Positions 1-9,183 of a stretch of DNA of 40,906 nt are shown piece by piece. This DNA comes from Nitrospira sp. GTDB lineage: Bacteria > Nitrospirota > Thermodesulfovibrionia > UBA6902. The notes beneath the pieces are model-generated. The model was not told the DNA's origin. It did not search any database and saw nothing but the letters and a program-made list of their open reading frames with translations. The first letter of the stretch is position 1, and the number at the start of each line of letters is the position of its first letter. The translations under genes were made by a program, and so were the position numbers. Location of the stretch: NCBI GenBank assembly GCA_016784355.1, contig JADHUV010000021.1:1-40906 (forward strand), given 5' to 3'.

Positions 1-300
1 CTTCTCAGTGACAGCCCGCTTCTTGGCAATGAAGCCCTTGCAGCAGATCACTCTTTGCAGGAAATCTGGAATATGGGAAGTAAAAGCTGGAATAAACAAT
101 TTGAGTACTTAAGTAAGGGCCACATTAAGGCAGCCGGGGTTATAGAGCAATGCATTCAGACACAAGACGGACTGAGTGATGATAAGCTGAAAAAATTCAT
201 GAAAGAAGACTGCACCAATAATGGCCTGCTATATCAGCAGCCTTCATGCCGCTTCTGTGACTTTGGTGTCCTGTGCGGGTTAAAAGGAGGCAGGGTATGA
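1..300 (+). CDS. C-terminal end of an AddB-like nuclease/helicase subunit (partial)
   Basis: The reading frame is open from the first base and stops at 298-300, so only the last 99 residues are inside the window. Near the end lies CRFCDFGVLCG, a C-x2-C-x5-C arrangement. In AddB-type RecB-family nucleases the same spacing at the C-terminus holds an iron-sulfur cluster together with one cysteine further upstream. The stop codon overlaps the ATG of the downstream AddA-like gene by four bases, the usual order of an addBA pair. The PD-(D/E)xK core is outside the window, so the assignment rests on the cysteine pattern and the neighbour. Other Cas4/RecB-like nucleases share such cysteines. Confidence 0.7.
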   Translation, partial: LLSDSPLLGNEALAADHSLQEIWNMGSKSWNKQFEYLSKGHIKAAGVIEQCIQTQDGLSDDKLKKFMKEDCTNNGLLYQQPSCRFCDFGVLCGLKGGRV

Positions 301-3300
301 AGGGCATCGAGATTATAAATGCCAGCGCCGGATCAGGAAAGACCTACAGCCTGACCGCACGGGTTAATGACTTACTTCAAAACGGTCTTGCCCCCGAAGG
401 CTTAATGGCCACTACCTTTACCAATAAGGCTGCGGCAGAACTGCGCGAGCGCATACGGCTTGAACTGCTTTCTCATAATCATCAGGATGAGGCGCAGCGT
501 ATATTCGACGGCTTTGTCGGGACAGTCAATAGCGTCTGCGCGCGCCTTCTGACCGAATATGCCCTCGATGCCGGGCTGTCTCCTGCGCTGGATGTACTGC
601 CTGAAGAAGACGGCACAAGGCTGTTTCAAATAGCTATTGCCGAGGTGATTGCAATGCAGGCAGGCAGGATCGAGCCGGCTGCAAACCGCTTAGACAGGAA
701 AGGCGGGGGATCCAGTTTTCAGCCGCTTGCTGACTGGCGTGATGATGTCCGCAAGATTGTGGATATTGCCAGGGCCAACCAGCTGGACAGCACTGAATTG
801 CAGAAATGCGCAGACCGTTCCTGGGCCTCGCTCAAAGATCTCTTCGGAGCGGTATCAACTAAGGACCTGACAGACAGACTTCTTGCCAGGATCCAAAACG
901 CAATTAATGATATAAATCAAATAAGTGCGCCTAAGCAGGATACCCAAAAGGCACTTACCGCCCTGACCAGTTTCAGCAGGACTATGAAACGTGAGGGAGA
1001 GGTACACTGGAGCGACTGGATACGGCTTTCCACACTCCGTGCTAACAAAGATGCCGACGGAATGCTGGAGGAAGTAAAGGATATCGCTGCCAGGGTTATG
1101 GAACATCCCGATTTTCAGGAGGATGTTAAACAATTAATATACGGGGTATTTAAGTGTGCCGGTGAGGCGCTTGAGACTTATGATACCTTCAAGAGAAAAC
1201 AGGGCTTAATGGATTTTGTTGATCAGGAGACCATGGTCCTTGACCTTGCCCGCAATAATCGCGCCTTTCAAAATTCTATGCAGGATCGGCTTCAGCAGAT
1301 GATGGTCGATGAATTTCAGGATACCAGTCCAATTCAGTTAGCATTGTTTTTAGAATTGCACAGGCTCGCAGGCAAATCAGTATGGGTAGGGGATCCAAAG
1401 CAGGCGATCTACAGCTTTCGCGGCACCGACCCGGAACTTATGCATGAGGTCACAAAACAGATAACCGCCACAAGTACACTCAATTATTCCTGGCGCTCCT
1501 GTGAGGGACTTGTACGATTTACCAATGCAATATTTACCGCCGTCTTCCATGCCATGGGAAAAGATAACGTCTGCCTTGATATCCCGCAGCAGCGCAAAGA
1601 AGCGGCGCAGGGCGGTTTTATAGAATCCTGGAATCTGCCTGCAAAAAATGTTCGGGAAGAAGCCCACGGTCTTGCCGCAGGTATAAATGATCTGCTTAAG
1701 CGCAGACCGGATATCCAGCCCGGTGATATCGCGGTACTCTGCCGAAAAAATACTCAATGCACTGAAATTGCTGAAGGTCTTGAGGCCCTGGGCATAAGGG
1801 CTTCGGCCTCACAGGGTGCGCTTATGGAAACCCGCGAGTGCCAGCTTGCGCTGGCAGCGCTTCGATATATGCACGATACTAAAGATACCGTAGCCCTTGC
1901 TACAATAGTGCACCTGTCTCAACTCCATTCTGATAATCGCTCGTGGCTGCAATCCCTTGTTCAGGACAAAGAAAGAGGGCTATCGCAGTGGAAATCCGAT
2001 CCCCTTATTGAAAAACTTGATCTGGCACGTTCGGCACAGCGCCACAGGACACCGATGGAGGCCCTTGAATATGCAATAAGCTCAGCAGACCTGGTGAGTA
2101 CCGTAAGGGCCTGGCCTGAGGCCGCATCCCGCCTGGCTAATCTCGACCTGCTCCGCGGAGTCTGCGCCGCATACCTGGATCAATGCCGGGCCCGGCGAGG
2201 CGCTGCAACCGTAGCCGGTTTTATAAATTATATTCAGGATCTGCAGCAGGGTGAGGCAGAAGGCACAGGACGGCAGACCGTACAGGTCCTGACCTATCAC
2301 AAGTCAAAGGGACTGGAATGGCCGATTGTCATATTGTCTGCCCTTGACAGTAAATCAAGAAGCGGTGCATTCGGCATAGAGGTCGAACCAGCCGCGGTAT
2401 TTGATCCGGCAAACCCGCTTGCCGATCGCTCTGTTCGCTTCTGGCCCTGGCCTTTCGGATCACTGAAAAATGTGGAGGAATTACAGGAACGACTTCAGAC
2501 CAGACAGGAGGAGATAACGACCATTGAACGTGCGGCAAAGGAATCGCACCGCTTAATATACGTCGGCATGACAAGGGCGCGTGAAGGACTTATTTTTGCA
2601 CAGCGTAAAAAAATACTAAAAAATGAGATCAGCCTCAAGACAGCCTGGCTTGATGAATTAACCGATCTTAATGGCAGACCGCTGCTGGAGTTACCGGTAC
2701 AGAGCGGCTCACACACATTGGATATTGCAGGAACCAAAATACCCGTAAAAGTCTATGAGTACATGGAAGCCGTTCAAAATAATAGTAATAAGATCCCGGC
2801 GGAAGAACACTATCTGCCGCAGATGCCCACCGTTATTACGGTCTACCCGCCCGCCCGAATCTCTCCAAGCGGCCTTACCCTTGAACAAAGCGGGCTTAAA
2901 GAAATAACTGTTCAGGAAATAACCCGACTTGGAGATCCCGTCATAATCAAAGGCAGCCCGGATCCGGCATCACTGGGCAATGCCCTGCATGGTTTTTTCG
3001 GAATCGAGACAGACGCTCTTTCCGGGCCTGAATTAAGTGAGACCGCCAGGGCCATTATAAATTGCTGGGAGATAACTGAGGCCTTAAGTGCGCAGGATAT
3101 GCTCACTGTCGGGGAGCGCTTGCACACATTCATTAATAAAAATTATCCCGGAGCAAGGGTGTTGCGGGAATGGCCCGTGACGCTTCACAACACCGCACAC
3201 CAGAGAATGCACGGCTGGATAGATATGCTGCTCGAACTTCCGGAAGGCTATATAGTGATCGATCACAAAAGTTACTCGGGCAATGATCCAAAAGAACATG

Positions 3301-3437
3301 CCCGACAGTTCGCACCACAACTGGCGGTATATAAAGAGGCCATTGAAAAGGCTACCGGTAAAGAAGTAATCTCCACCTTACTGCACCTGCCGATACTGGG
3401 CAGGATATTCAAAATGACTTTTTCATTAAACATGTAA
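297..3437 (+). CDS. addA: AddA/RecB-like UvrD-family helicase with C-terminal nuclease
   Basis: A 1046-residue superfamily 1 helicase-nuclease that would process double-strand DNA ends for recombinational repair together with the AddB-like upstream product. Helicase motifs occur in order: Walker A ASAGSGKT near residue 10, DEFQDTS near 337, VGDPKQAIYSFRG near 364, LNYSWRS, LTYHKSKGLEW near 665 and YVGMTRARE near 753. A RecB-type nuclease follows, with GWIDM near 972, VIDHKS near 987 and QLAVY near 1008, so the metal-binding Asp, Asp-x-Lys and the Q-x3-Y motif are kept. I start it at ATG 297 rather than GTG 273 because AAAGGAGG lies six bases upstream and the start overlaps the previous stop (ATGA). 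Confidence 0.88.
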   Translation: MKGIEIINASAGSGKTYSLTARVNDLLQNGLAPEGLMATTFTNKAAAELRERIRLELLSHNHQDEAQRIFDGFVGTVNSVCARLLTEYALDAGLSPALDVLPEEDGTRLFQIAIAEVIAMQAGRIEPAANRLDRKGGGSSFQPLADWRDDVRKIVDIARANQLDSTELQKCADRSWASLKDLFGAVSTKDLTDRLLARIQNAINDINQISAPKQDTQKALTALTSFSRTMKREGEVHWSDWIRLSTLRANKDADGMLEEVKDIAARVMEHPDFQEDVKQLIYGVFKCAGEALETYDTFKRKQGLMDFVDQETMVLDLARNNRAFQNSMQDRLQQMMVDEFQDTSPIQLALFLELHRLAGKSVWVGDPKQAIYSFRGTDPELMHEVTKQITATSTLNYSWRSCEGLVRFTNAIFTAVFHAMGKDNVCLDIPQQRKEAAQGGFIESWNLPAKNVREEAHGLAAGINDLLKRRPDIQPGDIAVLCRKNTQCTEIAEGLEALGIRASASQGALMETRECQLALAALRYMHDTKDTVALATIVHLSQLHSDNRSWLQSLVQDKERGLSQWKSDPLIEKLDLARSAQRHRTPMEALEYAISSADLVSTVRAWPEAASRLANLDLLRGVCAAYLDQCRARRGAATVAGFINYIQDLQQGEAEGTGRQTVQVLTYHKSKGLEWPIVILSALDSKSRSGAFGIEVEPAAVFDPANPLADRSVRFWPWPFGSLKNVEELQERLQTRQEEITTIERAAKESHRLIYVGMTRAREGLIFAQRKKILKNEISLKTAWLDELTDLNGRPLLELPVQSGSHTLDIAGTKIPVKVYEYMEAVQNNSNKIPAEEHYLPQMPTVITVYPPARISPSGLTLEQSGLKEITVQEITRLGDPVIIKGSPDPASLGNALHGFFGIETDALSGPELSETARAIINCWEITEALSAQDMLTVGERLHTFINKNYPGARVLREWPVTLHNTAHQRMHGWIDMLLELPEGYIVIDHKSYSGNDPKEHARQFAPQLAVYKEAIEKATGKEVISTLLHLPILGRIFKMTFSLNM

Positions 3438-3503
3438 TTATAACTGCACAGGATAACCTGATAGCACTATGCCCCTGTCCTGACCGTAACCGGTCATAAA
3501 AAT

Positions 3504-3538
3504 TAAAAAAAGCCGCGAAGATGATAAATCTTCGCAGC
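3504..3538 (-). terminator. Rho-independent terminator of the small Lys-rich gene
   Basis: On the minus strand an 11-bp stem (3512-3522 with 3528-3538, one G-U pair) closes a short loop and is followed by a run of T. It sits about 75 bases after the stop of the 30-residue gene at 3613-3705. Confidence 0.8.
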
Positions 3539-3612
3539 CTCAATAACAATTAAAACTCCAGCTAACTCCTTCAGACCCTTAAACATCTTTGCCTGCACTT
3601 CCCATAACATTA

Positions 3613-3705
3613 CTACTTTGCAGGTTTTTTCTTCTTCGCATCTTTCTTTACTTGTGTCTGTTTATCCGATTTTGCCTTATCCTTTTTTCCACCTTTATCT
3701 CCCAT
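3613..3705 (-). CDS. 30-residue lysine-rich protein
   Basis: This short gene begins MGDKGGKKDKAKSDK and ends KKKKPAK. About 47% of its residues are lysine, and it has no hydrophobic core, so it is probably unstructured and nucleic-acid or polyanion binding. Support for it being real: a very strong AGGAGGT ribosome binding site just upstream of the ATG, and a good intrinsic terminator downstream, giving a complete one-gene unit. Short MGDK-starting Lys-rich proteins occur in several bacterial phyla as I recall, without known function. It lies between the AddA-like gene and the Hpt gene. Confidence 0.65.
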   Translation of the reverse strand: MGDKGGKKDKAKSDKQTQVKKDAKKKKPAK

Positions 3706-3841
3706 GACTCCACCTCCTTTTATAGGACATTAACAGCCGTAAAGACATTATAACCTTCTCTGAAACAAAGATATACAAGGAAGTATACAGGGCACTAAAA
3801 AGCGCCCTTAAATGATTATAAATGGCTGAATAAACAACATA

Positions 3842-4156
3842 TTACTCATACACAACCTCAACCCTGTCTATATAGGATGCAAGTTCTTCCGTATGCTGCC
3901 GTATATCTTCTGGCCTGTTTTCCTTTGCGGCGGCTTCGATGAAACGACCTATATCACTTATTGCATCAAAACCATAGCCTCCGCCTACACCTTTCATAGT
4001 ATGCCCAATAATCCTGATCCCTTCAAAATCATTCCCATCCAGGGCCTCCAGTATTTTTTTAATATCTTCACGTCTATGCTCAAGAAATCCGGGGATGATC
4101 TCTTCGAAGTCCGGGTCTACACTGACAACAATCTTTTCCTTCTCGTTAGAATCCAT
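3842..4156 (-). CDS. Hpt (histidine phosphotransfer) domain protein
   Basis: A 104-residue single-domain protein. The Hpt signature is around His52 (IIGHTMKGVGGGYGF), in a helix followed by the usual small residues; this His would relay phosphate between a hybrid kinase and a response regulator. The start at 4156 is preferred over 4198 because AAAGGA lies just upstream and the earlier start would run into the preceding frame. The gene follows the response-regulator/cyclase remnants by ten bases and is probably co-transcribed with them, so the receiver domain encoded at 4345-5049 may be a partner. No kinase is adjacent. Confidence 0.8.
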   Translation of the reverse strand: MDSNEKEKIVVSVDPDFEEIIPGFLEHRREDIKKILEALDGNDFEGIRIIGHTMKGVGGGYGFDAISDIGRFIEAAAKENRPEDIRQHTEELASYIDRVEVVYE

Positions 4157-4166
4157 AGTTATCCTT

Positions 4167-4397
4167 TCATTTAACAGGCAAGTTATCAACCTCATCAAGT
4201 ATTCTCTGTGCTCTTAAAATCATAACCTCCTTATCAGCAATCTTTGCTGCGGCAAGTGCCTTCTTCCCCAGAGCCAGGGCGAACTTCTTTTTACCCAGAG
4301 CCAGGGCGCTTCTTGCTGCCCGGCTATAACGATCAGCCGCCAGACTATAATCTCCTGATTTTTCGTATGCCGCCGACCGCCATATACGTATCGCCAA
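4167..4397 (-). pseudogene. Frame-shifted helical-repeat (TPR-like) tail of the cyclase gene
   Basis: This frame overlaps the end of the response-regulator/cyclase frame. From about 4380 it encodes AAYEKSGDYSLAADRYSRAA and further helices typical of TPR-like repeats, ending LDEVDNLPVK. There is no convincing own start; a TTG at 4397 lies inside the cyclase coding sequence without a ribosome binding site. Class III cyclases with ATPase and TPR tails are common. The simplest reading is that this is the C-terminal end of such a protein, joined out of frame after an internal deletion that removed the second half of the cyclase domain and everything between. Confidence 0.5.
4254..4307 (-). repeat. 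27-bp tandem duplication
   Basis: Two successive copies with a 27-base period encode ALALGKKKF and ALALGKKAL in the TPR-like remnant. The GAGCCAGGGC blocks at 4271 and 4298 mark the register. The unit is a whole number of codons, so the frame is not changed. Confidence 0.7.
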
Positions 4398-5049
4398 TAG
4401 TCTTTATCTTTTCGAGACCATGGGCAGATACCAGCCGGTCAAAGACGGAAAATAGCTGCCCGAGAATCTCAACTAATTCAACCGGCTCTTTCCTGGAAAA
4501 AATATTCGCGAAGTTATTAATATCCGCGAAAAGAACAGTGACATCTGGACATGAATCAGCAACCACCTCTCCCTGTTTAAGACGTTCCACTATAAACCTG
4601 GGAAATATACTGAGCAGGAGCTGTTCGGATTTTTCTTTTTCAGAATAAATTTCCTTATTCTTATTGATAAGCTCCTGCTCCAGAGAAACCATGCGTTCTC
4701 CGGACCGCACGCGTGCAATCAGTTCTCCCTTATCATAGGGCTTGGTAATATAGTCATTGGCACCTGCGTCTATTGCAGTGATAAGGTCCTGTTTCTCTTC
4801 CTTTGCGGTCACCATGATGATATAGACCGCCTCGGAAGTCTTCTGTGCTCTGATTTTTTTACAGAGATCCAGACCGCTCATTTCAGGCATAACCCAGTCG
4901 GTAATCAGAAGATGAATATCCTCCTGCTGAAATTTCTCCCACGCTGCCAGACCATTATCGGCAGTAACGATCTCATGTCCCTCTTTCTGTAAAATAACTT
5001 TAAGGAGTGTTTGTGAATCAAGATCGTCCTCAGCGATAAGTATACGCAT
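4345..5049 (-). CDS. Response regulator with truncated class III nucleotide cyclase domain
   Basis: The N-terminal receiver domain is complete: acidic pair in ILIAEDD, phospho-acceptor Asp51 in LLITDWVMPEMSG, and Lys103 in YITKPYD. A linker helix leads to a class III cyclase domain that starts normally (VLFADINNFANIF, later KIKTIGDTYMAVGG) and so has both metal-binding aspartates. It then ends after GIRKIRRL, roughly 58 residues into a domain of about 180. The substrate-binding and dimer-completing half is missing, so cyclase activity is not expected. The start at 5049 fits the receiver domain boundary. It probably forms an operon with the Hpt gene downstream. Confidence 0.75.
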   Translation of the reverse strand: MRILIAEDDLDSQTLLKVILQKEGHEIVTADNGLAAWEKFQQEDIHLLITDWVMPEMSGLDLCKKIRAQKTSEAVYIIMVTAKEEKQDLITAIDAGANDYITKPYDKGELIARVRSGERMVSLEQELINKNKEIYSEKEKSEQLLLSIFPRFIVERLKQGEVVADSCPDVTVLFADINNFANIFSRKEPVELVEILGQLFSVFDRLVSAHGLEKIKTIGDTYMAVGGIRKIRRL

Positions 5050-5743
5050 AACTATAACCCTCACCAGACCTATAAAATAAGAACCTGCCTTATTAAGTGC
5101 TTCCGCCAAAAGATAAATATCCACTTTTTCAGTCTGGCTTAATTGTAACAGTAAACCCTTGTATCTGCAATGTTTTTCATGTATCGTGTTATTTTCAACA
5201 TCACATGTATATCAGAAGTAGACATACAGATAAATTTGACGCGATCTTACTATGAGAAATTACGTTCCTGCAGCAGAGATACAATACTCAGTACTATTTC
5301 ATATTTATACGCTCTTCAACATTACAGCGTAGCCACCCCCCTTCACAAATAGGGCAATCCAGCCTTCCGCCTGCCGGAGATGAGCACATGACTGGCCGCA
5401 GCTTTAGGCCTGCCCCGGCTATTTACATACGCATATGCGTGTGCAAATAGCCGGGACACCCAATTGCAGGCTTGAGATTATTTCCTTTTCCCCATCAAAT
5501 AAATGTATAATAGAGGTCTGCCTGAATTAAACTGCAAATGTCCGGTAAGAACGTGAAAGTTGTATTTCCATCTAATTGCACCGCGTGGCCGTTTAAATCA
5601 ATGAAACTGTTCCGCAGAAAACAGTTACGGGCTTAGCACGAAAACAGAATGAATTTACATGTAACAATAATTAAGCAATTTTTTAATACCCTACAAAACA
5701 CGAATAAAGACTTATTCTACGAGGTACCTTTCGGTTTATAAAA
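5050..5743. other. Long non-coding interval with a large palindrome
   Basis: About 690 bases separate the response-regulator gene from the ABC-F gene. I see no convincing coding region on either strand; a 60-codon frame at 5170-5352 has no ribosome binding site and no recognisable product. The main structure is the palindrome at 5414-5455. A TATAAT at about 5506-5511 could be a -10 element but lacks a well-spaced -35 box. Confidence 0.5.
5414..5455. repeat. 42-bp near-perfect palindrome
   Basis: Two 21-base arms meet directly at the centre (ACGCATATGCGT) and match at 19 of 21 positions; one of the two differences is a G-U pair as RNA. The outer part is CCCGGCTATTT / AAATAGCCGGG. It could be a protein-binding operator, a strong hairpin, or a terminator lacking a T tract. 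No second copy was noticed in the window. Confidence 0.75.
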
Positions 5744-7363
5744 ATGATACAGGTTAACAACTTAGATAAATGTTATGGTCATCAGGTTCTGTTTGAAAAG
5801 GCAGGCTTTATCCTCAATCCGGGTGAGCGTGTCGGCCTTGTCGGCAGAAACGGACACGGCAAGACCACTCTCTTTAAAATAATTCTGGGACAGGACCATG
5901 CAGATTCAGGTGTCATAAATATACCCAGCGGCTACAAGATAGGACACCTCTCACAGCATCTGAGCTTTTCTGAAAACACCGTACTGAAAGAGACCTGCCT
6001 GAGTCTTCAGGAGACCGAGGACGGTATTGATCAGACATATAAGGCAGAAATGATTCTCATGGGTCTCGGCTTTTCTCTGGAAGATTTCGATACGGATCCG
6101 CTGGATTTATCCGGAGGATATCAAGTTCGTTTAAACCTTGCAAAGGTTCTTGTCTCCGACCCGAACCTTCTTATGCTGGACGAGCCTACCAATTATCTTG
6201 ACATTCTCTCTCTTCGCTGGCTTACACAGTTTTTGCGCAACTGGAAGAAAGAACTCATAATTATTACTCACGACCGCGAGTTCATGGACGGAGTTACTAC
6301 ACACACCATGGCCATCCACCGCTGCAATATGCGTAAAGAAGCCGGCCCTACAGAAAAGGTATACCAGCAGCTGCTTATGGAAGAAGAAATACACGAAAAA
6401 ACCAGAACTAACGATGATAAAAAGCGCAAGGAAACAGAGGATTTCATCAACAGGTTCAGGGCAAAGGCATCCAAGGCTGCGGCAGTTCAGTCAAGGGTAA
6501 AGGCTTTAGAGAAAAAAGGCCGCCTTGAGAAATTAGCCGATATAAGAACCCTTGATTTTGCATTCAGATCCGCGCCCTTTACAGGCAAACAGCTTATGCA
6601 GGTCAATAACCTGTCTTTTGCTTTCGCTAAGGACAGCCCGCCTTTAATTGAAGGGCTGAACTTAACTGTAGGCAAGAGGGACCGTATCGCTATTATAGGG
6701 AAAAACGGCAAGGGCAAAACCACATTGCTTAATCTGCTTGCAAAAGAACTGGCACTTCAGGAAGACACGGTCGTGCATCATGATCAATTGAAGATGGCCT
6801 ATTTTGGTCAGACCAATATTAATCGACTCAACTTAGACAATACCATCGAAAAAGAGATCATGGACGAACATCCCGAGGGCAACCGCGGGGTGGCCCGTAA
6901 AATATGCGGTACCATGATGTTTTCCGGTGACAATGCCTTAAAAAAAATCAGCGTCCTTTCAGGCGGCGAAAAAAGCCGCGTTCTTCTAGGCAAACTGCTT
7001 GTCTGTCCCTCTAATATGCTCATGCTCGATGAGCCGACCAATCACCTTGATATGGAATCCAATGATTCTCTGGTTGAGGCCATAGACGCCTTCGACGGCT
7101 CGGTCATTTTAGTATCTCACAGCGAGATGATGCTGCATGCCCTGGCTACACGACTGATAGTCTTTGATGACGGAAAAGTCACATTATTTGAAGGTACATA
7201 TAAGGACTTCCTTAAGCGTGTCGGCTGGAAAAGTGAAAACGAGGCAGCGGCGCCGAAAATCAATAAAAACGAAATCCGCACTAAATCTGTAAATAAAAAA
7301 CAGCTGCGGCGGGAGCGGGCATTACTTCTGCAGCAGAAGACCAAGAAAGCGGCTGCACAGTAA
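5744..7363 (+). CDS. ABC-F family ATPase (ribosome-associated type)
   Basis: A 539-residue protein with two ABC ATPase domains and no membrane segment, the ABC-F pattern. Domain 1 has Walker A GRNGHGKTT, signature LSGGYQVRLNL and Walker B LLMLDEPTNYLD. Domain 2 has GKNGKGKTT, LSGGEKSRVLLGK and LMLDEPTNHLD. A charged linker lies between them, and the C-terminal tail is rich in Lys and Arg. ABC-F proteins bind the ribosomal E site and act in translation control or antibiotic protection; which subgroup (Uup, YbiT or EttA-like) cannot be settled here. The start at 5744 gives the standard N-terminus (MIQVNNLDKCYG) but has only a weak ribosome binding site. Confidence 0.88.
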   Translation: MIQVNNLDKCYGHQVLFEKAGFILNPGERVGLVGRNGHGKTTLFKIILGQDHADSGVINIPSGYKIGHLSQHLSFSENTVLKETCLSLQETEDGIDQTYKAEMILMGLGFSLEDFDTDPLDLSGGYQVRLNLAKVLVSDPNLLMLDEPTNYLDILSLRWLTQFLRNWKKELIIITHDREFMDGVTTHTMAIHRCNMRKEAGPTEKVYQQLLMEEEIHEKTRTNDDKKRKETEDFINRFRAKASKAAAVQSRVKALEKKGRLEKLADIRTLDFAFRSAPFTGKQLMQVNNLSFAFAKDSPPLIEGLNLTVGKRDRIAIIGKNGKGKTTLLNLLAKELALQEDTVVHHDQLKMAYFGQTNINRLNLDNTIEKEIMDEHPEGNRGVARKICGTMMFSGDNALKKISVLSGGEKSRVLLGKLLVCPSNMLMLDEPTNHLDMESNDSLVEAIDAFDGSVILVSHSEMMLHALATRLIVFDDGKVTLFEGTYKDFLKRVGWKSENEAAAPKINKNEIRTKSVNKKQLRRERALLLQQKTKKAAAQ

Positions 7364-7656
7364 AGACACATAACGGTGCAAAATCAGTACGTTCTAACAT
7401 AGGCCGAGAGACACAGGTGCGGCTCAATAATCGACAAGATACGTCTATTTACGGGCATCCATAAAAGCAGCAAATCTATATTTTCAAGACAGATATAAGC
7501 CTCCCCCTCACTGCATAAACCGTTTCACTATATGTATACTGACTCTTCCGAAAATAACATTACAGGCCAATTCAGGATTATTCTAAAAAGTACCGATATA
7601 TCCTTTAAGAGTGCCCGGATCATGATACATAAATAAAGCGGAGGTTAGACAAGAGC

Positions 7657-9183
7657 ATGAACATTAATTTTATTGCCTCAAGCATGGTCTTGATTGGGGC
7701 TTTTTTTATACTGTCATCAACCATTTTATCCAGAAAATTACGGTGCAGCTTACCGCCTGAAATGCTGAAAAATTGGTCGCTCATTACGATGTTTATGGAC
7801 TTCTTTGTTATCGGCTACATACTCTTTGTCGTGATACTGCTCAGCAATGCCGTCGTTCCCCTGGAATTATTAAGCGGTGTTGTATTTCTGGCAGGAGCGC
7901 TATTTGTATATCTCATCACAAATATAGCAAAGAAAACTATTACCTCCCTTAAAACAAAAGAAAGCCTTATAAGAGAAACCAGCGAGGCGCTGACCAGCAG
8001 TAATGAGTCCATCAGTGAAAGAAGTTATAAATTGGCCTCTTCCCTGAACCAGATAGGGGAACTCATGCAGAGTGTTATAGATAAAAAAGACACAAGCGTA
8101 AGATTTGCTAATCCCTTCATAGAGAAATGTTATCTCAATAAGGCGTGTAATAATGAGGCCTGCCCGTGCTATGGAGGAGAGGCCGTCAGATGCTGGCAGG
8201 TCGCCGGTACCTTCTGCAATGGAGAAGTACAGGGGGATTTTGCGCAGAAATACGGCAACTGTCTTACGTGCGAGGTATACACTCATAGCACCTCAGATGA
8301 GATCTACAGGATCGGGGAGCACTTCAACAATATGATGCACATTGTCGAGGCCAATCATAAAGCGCTTGCAACCGCTTACAGCAACCTAAAGACATCTCAG
8401 CAGCATGTCGTACGTCAGGAGAAAATGGCCTCAATCGGACAATTGTCCGCAGGTGTCGCGCATGAGATAAACAATCCCATAGCCTTCATATCCAGCAACC
8501 TGAAGACACTCAATAAATACAGTGCTAAATTTGCTGAATTTATCAAGGAACAGACAATCATCATTGATGCTTTAGCTTCGCCCGAACAGATGGAACATCT
8601 TTCTGCCAAACGAAAAAAATTAATGCTGGATTATGCCCTGGAGGATGTGGCCGGATTAATCGATGAGACTATCGAGGGGAGTGAGCGGGTCAAGCTCATA
8701 GTGCAGAACCTCAAGACCTTCTCCCGCAGTGATGAAGCGGTACAGAAACAGGCGGATATAAACGAATGTATCCAGAGCACATTGAATATTGTCTGGAATG
8801 AGATCAAGTACAAGGCAGAGGTCTCCAGCGATTATGGAGAACTCCCACTGGTCACCTGTCATCCCCAGCAACTTAATCAGGTATTTATGAACCTGCTGGT
8901 AAATGCTTCACAGGCGATAGAGAAAGATGGGATAATTACAATCACGACCAGAGAAGATAATGGTTTTGTTAAGATCTCGATCTCAGATAATGGCAGCGGC
9001 ATTGAAGAAAGTAAAATAGTAAAAATATTTGATCCCTTTTATACAACTAAACCGGTAGGCCAGGGAACCGGTCTCGGACTCAGCATATCAAATGAGATAA
9101 TCCAGCAGCATGGCGGCACGATCACCGTTGAAAGCGAGCCTGGCAAAGGCACTACCTTCATCATAGCCATTCCGGTTAACTGA
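7657..9183 (+). CDS. Membrane sensor histidine kinase with Cys-rich input domain
   Basis: A 508-residue kinase. The first 90 or so residues hold about three membrane helices, then a helical linker. Around residues 155-210 is a Cys-rich segment with nine cysteines (CYLNKACNNEACPCYGG, RCW, TFCNG, NCLTCEVY), resembling the CW-type cysteine domains of signalling proteins; it could bind a metal, cofactor or redox signal. The phospho-accepting His269 is in AHEINNP, the N box is NLLVNASQAIEKDG, and the G boxes are SDNGSGI, FDPFYTT and GTGLGLSIS. All catalytic motifs are intact. GGAGGT precedes the start. No response regulator is adjacent on the same strand. Confidence 0.88.
   Translation: MNINFIASSMVLIGAFFILSSTILSRKLRCSLPPEMLKNWSLITMFMDFFVIGYILFVVILLSNAVVPLELLSGVVFLAGALFVYLITNIAKKTITSLKTKESLIRETSEALTSSNESISERSYKLASSLNQIGELMQSVIDKKDTSVRFANPFIEKCYLNKACNNEACPCYGGEAVRCWQVAGTFCNGEVQGDFAQKYGNCLTCEVYTHSTSDEIYRIGEHFNNMMHIVEANHKALATAYSNLKTSQQHVVRQEKMASIGQLSAGVAHEINNPIAFISSNLKTLNKYSAKFAEFIKEQTIIIDALASPEQMEHLSAKRKKLMLDYALEDVAGLIDETIEGSERVKLIVQNLKTFSRSDEAVQKQADINECIQSTLNIVWNEIKYKAEVSSDYGELPLVTCHPQQLNQVFMNLLVNASQAIEKDGIITITTREDNGFVKISISDNGSGIEESKIVKIFDPFYTTKPVGQGTGLGLSISNEIIQQHGGTITVESEPGKGTTFIIAIPVN

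Noticed and set aside
3481..3500. Terminator after the AddA-like gene
   Set aside because: TGACCG-TAAC-CGGTCA is a neat 6-bp hairpin but is followed by A-rich, not T-rich, sequence on the plus strand.
5170..5352. 60-codon plus-strand frame
   Set aside because: No ribosome binding site, no motif, and composition like the surrounding non-coding DNA.
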